A DNA stretch of 10,674 nucleotides from an uncultured Lachnospiraceae bacterium (GTDB taxonomy: Bacteria; Bacillota; Clostridia; Lachnospirales; Lachnospiraceae): the NCBI GenBank assembly GCA_947177465.1, contig CAMWUP010000048.1:1-10674 (forward strand), written 5' to 3'. This document shows, one piece after another, positions 6,437-10,674 of this stretch; position 1 is the stretch's first letter; every line of letters starts with the position of its first letter. The notes below the pieces were generated by a model. The model saw only the letters and a list, made by a program, of their open reading frames with translations, was not told the origin of the DNA and searched no databases. The position numbers and the translations under genes are program-made.

Positions 6437-7611
6437 GAACAGATATGCTTACAATTATAAGAAAAGAGTTTGCCCGGTTTTTTAAAGACAGAAGTCTGGT
6501 TGTGACAACCATTCTGCTGCCGGGTATTTTGATTTACCTGATTTACTCCTTTATGGGAGACGGCCTGATGAAAGAGTTCAGGGCTGATGAGGACTATGTG
6601 GCAAAGGCTTACGTGCAGAACCTGCCGGATGAGCTTGCGCCTGCGTTTGGGCAGTTGTCTGCTGAGTGGACTGCGGTTTCAGGTTCGGAAATCGACAATA
6701 CGAAAGCGCTGATACAGAATAAGGAAGCAGATATTTTGGTTGTTTTTCCTGAGGATTTTATAGTAAAGGTTGCGGCTTATGATGTGAAGAGCGGGGAAGC
6801 GGCTCCCAATGTGGAAATTTATTACAATTCCACCGAGACGGAGTCTGCCAACCTGAGGAGTATTTTGGTTGATATGCTGGACCAGTATGAGGCATCCATG
6901 GCAAACAAGTTTGATATCAATGCAGGAGACGGCTTGTTTAATCTTGCTTCTGAGAAGGATATGACAGGGCAGTTTTTTGCCATGCTTCTGCCCATGCTGC
7001 TTATGACATTTATGTTCAGCGGCTGTATGTCCGTAGCGCCGGAGTCGATTGCCGGTGAAAAGGAAAGAGGAACGATTGCAACCCTTCTGGTAACGCCCAT
7101 GAAGAGAAGTGCGCTTGCGTTGGGAAAGGTTATCAGCTTAAGCTGTATCGCCCTGTTATCCGGACTCTCCAGCTTTGTCGGAACCATACTTTCCATGCCA
7201 AAGCTGATGGGCATGGAGGAGGGCGTGAGCGCCGCTGTCTATGTGGTTACGGATTATCTTATGCTATTGGGGATTATTCTGACGACGGTTTTGGTGATGG
7301 TGTCTCTGATAGCCATTATCTCAGCCCTTGCAAAGAGCATCAAGGCGGCTTCCACAGCAGTGTCACCCCTTATGATTATTGTTATGGTAATCAGCCTTAT
7401 GCCTATGCTCGGCGGAGACAGTGAGAAAAGCCTTGCGATGTTCTTTGTACCACTTTATAACAGCGTACTTTGTATTCATGGTATTTTCTCATTTACCTGT
7501 CAGCCGGTACAGATTGTCATTACGATTGTGATGAATCTGATATATGCAGGCGCGTTGTCATGGGTGCTTACCAGGCTGTTCAATGACGAAAAGGTTATGT
7601 TTTCTAAATAA
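6433..7611 (+). CDS. natB: ABC-2 type exporter permease, NatB-like
   Basis: The 392-residue permease has one N-terminal membrane helix (about 21-41), a large extracytoplasmic domain (about 45-175), and a C-terminal bundle of roughly five helices beginning near 180. The loop SIAGEKERGTIATLLVTP (GEKERGT at 208-214) is the characteristic coupling segment of NatB/ABC-2 permeases and probably contacts the ATPase. Length and topology agree with Bacillus NatB. It is coupled to the ATPase by an ATGA overlap. The gene ends the operon. No strong terminator follows, only a 6-bp stem (TGCTAT/ATAGCA, 7618-7633) without a T tract, so some read-through toward the T-box is possible. Substrate unknown (Na+, drug or peptide). 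Confidence 0.91.
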   Translation: MRTDMLTIIRKEFARFFKDRSLVVTTILLPGILIYLIYSFMGDGLMKEFRADEDYVAKAYVQNLPDELAPAFGQLSAEWTAVSGSEIDNTKALIQNKEADILVVFPEDFIVKVAAYDVKSGEAAPNVEIYYNSTETESANLRSILVDMLDQYEASMANKFDINAGDGLFNLASEKDMTGQFFAMLLPMLLMTFMFSGCMSVAPESIAGEKERGTIATLLVTPMKRSALALGKVISLSCIALLSGLSSFVGTILSMPKLMGMEEGVSAAVYVVTDYLMLLGIILTTVLVMVSLIAIISALAKSIKAASTAVSPLMIIVMVISLMPMLGGDSEKSLAMFFVPLYNSVLCIHGIFSFTCQPVQIVITIVMNLIYAGALSWVLTRLFNDEKVMFSK

Positions 7612-7634
7612 GGCGTATGCTATGGGAATAGCAA

Positions 7635-7663
7635 TTGACAACCCCATTATTTTGTGCTACCCT
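7635..7663 (+). promoter_or_regulatory. metG: Promoter of the T-box/metG unit
   Basis: A perfect -35 TTGACA (7635-7640) is followed by 17 bases and the -10 TACCCT (7658-7663). The -10 is weak, but an extended -10 TGC immediately precedes it (7655-7657). The expected start near 7670 lies just before the T-box stem I. Confidence 0.65.
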
Positions 7664-7806
7664 AATCACATCAGAAAAAGTGGAAACGCAATGACGAAGA
7701 GAGTACCTATGAAAGTTTTTTACAGAGAATCTTCCGTTACCGTGCCATGGTTTTAAACAGCAGGCACGACAGAGGCTGAGAGGGAGAAAATACGGCAATG
7801 GGGAAC

Positions 7807-7809
7807 ATG
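7807..7809 (+). promoter_or_regulatory. T-box specifier codon AUG (Met)
   Basis: ATG sits in the 3' strand of the specifier loop, preceded by GAAC and followed by a purine (G), opposite the AGTA motif. It matches the amino acid of the downstream synthetase. A nearby ATG at 7799-7801 is used in the helix above the loop in my fold and is less likely to be the specifier. Confidence 0.7.
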
Positions 7810-7962
7810 GCTTCCGAGCAGTGCGCCGAGCGGTGGAAAACAAATGCTGACATAAATGTCAGGAAATATATTTCTGCGGTAAGGCTGCAACAGGTCCGCC
7901 TGTTATAGCGGGAGGGTGTTGACTGACACCCGCAGAGGTTCTTTTCGCGAGAGAAGGATAAA

Positions 7963-7997
7963 GAGAAGTGGTAACACGGGTATATACCCGTCTTCTT
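7963..7997 (+). promoter_or_regulatory. T-box antiterminator
   Basis: GAGAAG (7963-7968) pairs with CTTCTT (7992-7997), with a final G-U. A 7-base bulge TGGTAAC (7969-7975) follows, then ACGGGT (7976-7981) pairs with ACCCGT (7986-7991) around ATAT. The first four bulge bases, UGGU, complement ACCA, the 3' end of a tRNA with discriminator A, as in tRNA-Met. The usual T-box consensus is UGGNACC, so the sixth base differs here (A instead of C). Confidence 0.88.
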
Positions 7998-8027
7998 ACA
8001 CATAGGTGCAGGAGGACGGGTTTTTTG
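7987..8027 (+). terminator. T-box intrinsic terminator before metG
   Basis: CCCGTCTTCTT (7987-7997) pairs with AGGAGGACGGG (8010-8020) over 11 positions, including two G-U pairs, with a small inner stem CAC/GTG. TTTTTTGTTT follows at 8021. Its 5' strand is the same sequence used by the antiterminator's 3' strand, so the two structures exclude each other. Confidence 0.92.
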
Positions 8028-8046
8028 TTTTGAAGAAAGGAGAACC

Positions 8047-10050
8047 ATGGAAAAGTATTACATTACGACAGCGATTGCCTATACCTCAGGCAAGCCGCAT
8101 ATCGGCAACAATTATGAGGTAGTGCTGGCGGACAGTATTGCCAGATTTAAGAGGGCGCAGGGCTATGACGTGTTTTTCCAGACGGGCACGGACGAGCATG
8201 GACAAAAGATTGAGCTGAAGGCGCAGGAGGCGGGCGTAACGCCGAAGGAGTTTGTGGACAATGTGGCTGGGACGATAAGGGGATTGTGCGACATGCTGCA
8301 TGTTTCCTATGATAAATTTATCAGAACCACGGATGAATCACATGAGAAGCAGGTGCAGAAAATATTTAAGAAGCTTTATGAGCAGGGAGATATTTATAAA
8401 GGGGCATATGAAGGACTTTACTGTACGCCCTGTGAATCCTTCTGGACGGAATCGCAGCTTGTGGACGGCAAATGTCCCGACTGCGGCAGAGAGGTAAAGC
8501 CTGCAAAGGAGGAGGCATATTTTTTCAAAATGAGTAAGTATGCCGACAGGCTGATAGAGCATATCAACAGGCATCCGGAGTTTATACAGCCGGTTTCCCG
8601 TAAGAATGAGATGATGAACAATTTCCTTCTGCCGGGACTTCAGGATTTGTGTGTGTCCAGAACTTCCTTCAAATGGGGAATTCCGGTAGATTTTGATGAG
8701 AAGCATGTGGTCTATGTATGGCTGGACGCACTGAGCAATTATATCACCGGCATCGGCTATGATGCAGACGGCGGCAGCACGGAGCAGTATAAGAAGCTTT
8801 GGCCTGCGGATTTGCATCTGATAGGCAAGGATATTATACGTTTCCATACCATTTACTGGCCGATTTTCCTCATGGCGCTGGGGGAGCCTCTGCCGAAGCA
8901 GATTTTCGGACACCCGTGGCTTTTACAGGGAGACGGGAAAATGAGCAAATCGAAGGGAAATGTGATTTATGCGGACGATTTGGTTGACTTTTTCGGTGTA
9001 GATGCGGTCCGGTATTTTGTGCTGCACGAGATGCCCTTTGAAAATGACGGCGTGATTACATGGGAGCTGATGGTGGAAAGGCTGAATTCCGACCTTGCCA
9101 ACACGCTGGGCAATCTTGTCAATCGTACCATATCCATGACAAACCAGTATTTTGACGGTGTGTTGTCCGGCGGCAGCAAAGCAGAGGGAGAGGAAGCAGC
9201 GCTTGACGACGACCTGAAAGCTGTGGTGACGGGCACGCAGGCGAAAGCTTCCGCGAAAATGGAAGAGCTGCGGGTTGCGGATGCACTGACGGAAATTTTT
9301 ACATTGTTTAAACGCTGTAATAAATATATTGATGAGACGGAGCCATGGAAGCTGGCAAAGGATGAAACAAAGCGTGAGAGACTTGCCGCAGTGCTCTATC
9401 ATCTGGCGGACAGCATAATCACAGGCGCGTCGCTGCTGGCGCCGTTTCTGCCTGAAACGGCAGAAAAAATTGCAAGGCAGTTCAATACGACGCTCAGAAG
9501 CTTTGACGAGCTAACCCTGACGGGGCTTTATCCGAAGGGAAACACTGTGACAAAGGAGCCTGAAATTCTTTTTGCAAGACAGGACGTCAAAAAAGTGAAG
9601 GAAAAGGCGGAGGCAATGTATGCTGAAAGGCATGCTGCGGAAGAAAAGGCAGCGCATGGGGGAGAGTCAGCGCATACAGACAGTACGGCGGACGCGGAAA
9701 ATGCAGTGGATATTGAGGCGAAAGAGGAGATTACCTATGATGATTTTGCAAAGCTTCAGTTTCAAGTGGGAGAAATCATTGCCTGCGAAGCGGTGCCGAA
9801 GTCGAAAAAGCTGCTTTGTTCACAGGTGAAAATCGGCAGTCAGGTGAAGCAGATTGTGTCAGGAATCAAGGCGTATTATACCCCCGAAGAGATGGTTGGT
9901 AAAAAGGTGATGGTGCTTGTAAACCTAAAGCCCGCCAAGCTTGCCGGCGTTGTGTCGGAGGGCATGCTGCTCTGTGCGGAGGATGCAGAAGGGAAGCTGG
10001 CGCTTATGACGCCGGAAAAGGATATGCCCGCCGGCGCCGAGATATGTTGA
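8047..10050 (+). CDS. metG: Methionyl-tRNA synthetase
   Basis: The 667-residue cytoplasmic class I synthetase attaches methionine to tRNA-Met, supplying both initiator and elongator tRNAs. Visible: the ATP-binding HIGH-type motif as HIGN (18-21), the KMSKS loop exactly as KMSKS (298-302), and a four-cysteine zinc knuckle in the connective domain (Cys126, Cys129, Cys143, Cys146). A helical anticodon-binding domain follows (about 350-510), with NTLGNLVNR and the ETEPWKLAKD element. After a charged Ala/Glu/Lys-rich linker (about 515-560) comes a C-terminal OB-fold tRNA-binding domain (about 562-667, DFAKLQFQVGEI to GMLLCAED), which supports dimerisation and tRNA binding. This length is normal for the zinc-containing, tail-bearing Firmicutes form. 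The start is ATG 8047 with AAAGGAG about 6 bases upstream. Expression is controlled by the preceding Met T-box. Confidence 0.98.
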   Translation: MEKYYITTAIAYTSGKPHIGNNYEVVLADSIARFKRAQGYDVFFQTGTDEHGQKIELKAQEAGVTPKEFVDNVAGTIRGLCDMLHVSYDKFIRTTDESHEKQVQKIFKKLYEQGDIYKGAYEGLYCTPCESFWTESQLVDGKCPDCGREVKPAKEEAYFFKMSKYADRLIEHINRHPEFIQPVSRKNEMMNNFLLPGLQDLCVSRTSFKWGIPVDFDEKHVVYVWLDALSNYITGIGYDADGGSTEQYKKLWPADLHLIGKDIIRFHTIYWPIFLMALGEPLPKQIFGHPWLLQGDGKMSKSKGNVIYADDLVDFFGVDAVRYFVLHEMPFENDGVITWELMVERLNSDLANTLGNLVNRTISMTNQYFDGVLSGGSKAEGEEAALDDDLKAVVTGTQAKASAKMEELRVADALTEIFTLFKRCNKYIDETEPWKLAKDETKRERLAAVLYHLADSIITGASLLAPFLPETAEKIARQFNTTLRSFDELTLTGLYPKGNTVTKEPEILFARQDVKKVKEKAEAMYAERHAAEEKAAHGGESAHTDSTADAENAVDIEAKEEITYDDFAKLQFQVGEIIACEAVPKSKKLLCSQVKIGSQVKQIVSGIKAYYTPEEMVGKKVMVLVNLKPAKLAGVVSEGMLLCAEDAEGKLALMTPEKDMPAGAEIC

Positions 10051-10057
10051 TTTGCTG

Positions 10058-10077
10058 AATTTACCGAAATTTACCGA
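10058..10077 (+). repeat. Two tandem copies of AATTTACCGA
   Basis: The 10-base unit occurs twice with no gap, starting 7 bases after the metG stop. It is too short to call a functional element and may be a simple duplication. No terminator-like stem is visible after metG. Confidence 0.6.
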
Positions 10078-10146
10078 GAAAAATGATTGAAAAAGGGAAA
10101 GTATAGATTTAAGAGCCATAAAAATGAAAAAATTATAGGAAAACCC

Positions 10147-10175
10147 TTAAATTATTTGTGTAAATAGTGTATAAT
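10147..10175 (+). promoter_or_regulatory. Probable promoter of the alpha/beta hydrolase gene
   Basis: There is a consensus -10 TATAAT (10170-10175). The best -35 at 17-base spacing is TTAAAT (10147-10152), which is weak. The surrounding region is strongly AT-rich, as expected for a Firmicutes promoter. Transcription would start near 10182. Confidence 0.6.
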
Positions 10176-10209
10176 AATTGCATGGTGTGCTTTTTGCCGC
10201 CATGCAATT
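10176..10209. promoter_or_regulatory. Inverted repeat over the start site of the hydrolase gene
   Basis: AATTGCATGG (10176-10185) pairs perfectly with CCATGCAATT (10200-10209) across a 14-base loop. The left arm begins at the base after the -10, so it would be a good repressor operator or a 5'-end hairpin of the mRNA. It is not followed by a T tract and is unlikely to be a terminator. Confidence 0.5.
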
Positions 10210-10242
10210 TTGATATAGACAGAGAGAAGGTATGGTTCCAAG

Positions 10243-10674
10243 ATGAAAAAAGAAGAATTTTATTTTGATTCCAGAGACAATCACTCTCGGATACATGCTG
10301 TCAGATGGACGCCGGACATTGAAAATGTCGTGGCTGTGGTACAGATTGTACATGGCATGTCGGAATATGTCGAAAGATACGAGGAGCTGGCTGCGTTTTT
10401 GACGGAGCGGGGCTATGTGGTCACAGGAGACGACCATCTCGGGCATGGAAAGAGCGTGCCGGAGGGAGGGCTTCAGGGCTACTTCTGCGAGCAGGATCCG
10501 GCTACTGTGGTAGTGCGGGACGTACACAGGCTGAAAAAACTGACGCAGGAGATGTATCCCGGGGTGCCCTATTTTATTCTGGGTCACAGCATGGGCTCTT
10601 TTATCCTCAGAAATTATATCTGCCGATATGGTTCCGGAATCGACGGCGCGCTGATTGTGGGGACGGGTATGCAG
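10243..10674 (+). CDS. Alpha/beta hydrolase, monoacylglycerol lipase-like (S33 type), 3' end missing
   Basis: The first 144 residues are present and the frame is open to the window edge. Seen: the early VQIVHGMSE segment (His-Gly of the oxyanion region), the GDDHLGHGKS motif typical of the MGLL/lysophospholipase group, and the nucleophile elbow GHSMGS with Ser116. The catalytic Asp and His would lie beyond the window. There is no signal peptide, so a cytoplasmic enzyme is expected. Family knowledge: members cleave monoacylglycerols, lysophospholipids or other esters; the exact substrate is not evident. The start ATG 10243 has its nearest purine-rich site, GAGAAGG (10224-10230), about 12 bases away, longer than usual, so initiation may be modest. 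The gene has its own probable promoter after metG. Confidence 0.9.
   Translation, partial: MKKEEFYFDSRDNHSRIHAVRWTPDIENVVAVVQIVHGMSEYVERYEELAAFLTERGYVVTGDDHLGHGKSVPEGGLQGYFCEQDPATVVVRDVHRLKKLTQEMYPGVPYFILGHSMGSFILRNYICRYGSGIDGALIVGTGMQ

Larger units (their letters stand above)
7687..8027 (+). ncRNA. T-box leader (tRNA-Met sensing) upstream of metG
   Basis: The stem I base CGCA (7687-7690) pairs with TGCG (7822-7825). A purine-rich kink-turn-like internal loop follows, then GAAG (7696-7699) with CTTC (7811-7814). The specifier loop has AGTA (7702-7705) on one side and GAAC-ATG-G on the other. Above it, CCTAT (7706-7710) pairs with ATGGG (7798-7802), and the apical CGTGCC (7741-7746) with GGCACG (7763-7768). 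The linker holds hairpins TGACA/TGTCA (7848-7861), AACAGG/CCTGTT (7889-7904) and GGGTGT/ACACCC (7914-7931). The T-box sequence then gives the antiterminator and terminator. Mechanism from the family: uncharged tRNA-Met reads the AUG specifier and its ACCA end pairs with the bulge, which stabilises the antiterminator and allows metG transcription. Pairings were drawn by eye; overall identity is secure. Confidence 0.92.

Noticed and set aside
7618..7633. Terminator after the NatB-like gene
   Set aside because: The stem is only 6 bp, lacks a T tract and runs into the -35 of the metG promoter.
10232..10246. Four-codon mini-ORF (MVPR) whose stop overlaps the hydrolase start
   Set aside because: The purine-rich site is only one base from its ATG, too close to initiate; the overlap is probably chance.
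10147..10587. Minus-strand open frame at the right end
   Set aside because: It is antisense to the alpha/beta hydrolase and covers its promoter; no domain or RBS was seen.

Overview
The window looks like chromosomal DNA of a gut-type Clostridia bacterium, most likely a Lachnospiraceae member. This is judged from protein style (a large GH2 glycosidase with DUF4982-type and CBM-like tails, a NatAB-like ABC exporter, a zinc-type methionyl-tRNA synthetase under a T-box), strong AAGGAGG-type ribosome binding sites, and a composition that appears near 50% GC. No taxonomic search was possible. All recognised genes lie on the + strand. The first and last genes are cut by the window edges.

Layout. 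(1) 1-3000: the C-terminal 999 residues of a family 2 glycoside hydrolase, with both catalytic glutamates visible. (2) 3001-3355: no gene. It holds a roughly 260-bp imperfect palindrome (3029-3289), followed by two small hairpins and a strong RBS. (3) 3356-4585: a 409-residue protein of unknown role whose C-terminal part carries four Asp-rich, EF-hand/RTX-associated calcium-binding-like motifs; a clear intrinsic terminator follows. (4) 4586-4929: that terminator, about 200 bases without recognisable content, then a near-consensus sigma-A promoter overlapped by repeated TAAAG half-sites. (5) 4930-7611: a four-gene operon of a small Xre/Cro-type regulator, a four-helix membrane protein, and an ABC ATPase plus permease of the NatA/NatB type; two of the junctions are ATGA overlaps. 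(6) 7612-8046: a promoter and a complete T-box leader with an AUG specifier, a UGGU tRNA-acceptor bulge, and mutually exclusive antiterminator and terminator. (7) 8047-10050: metG. (8) 10051-10242: a promoter and a hairpin over the likely transcription start. (9) 10243-10674: the N-terminal part of an alpha/beta hydrolase of the monoacylglycerol-lipase/S33 type.

How the parts work together. The regulator, membrane protein and ABC exporter form one transcription unit that is probably autoregulated through the TAAAG operator. The T-box links metG expression to uncharged tRNA-Met. The glycosidase, the calcium-motif protein and the hydrolase are separate units with no obvious functional link.

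I did not find a clearly new multi-gene system. The least explained items are the long palindrome at 3029-3289 and the calcium-motif protein next to it.
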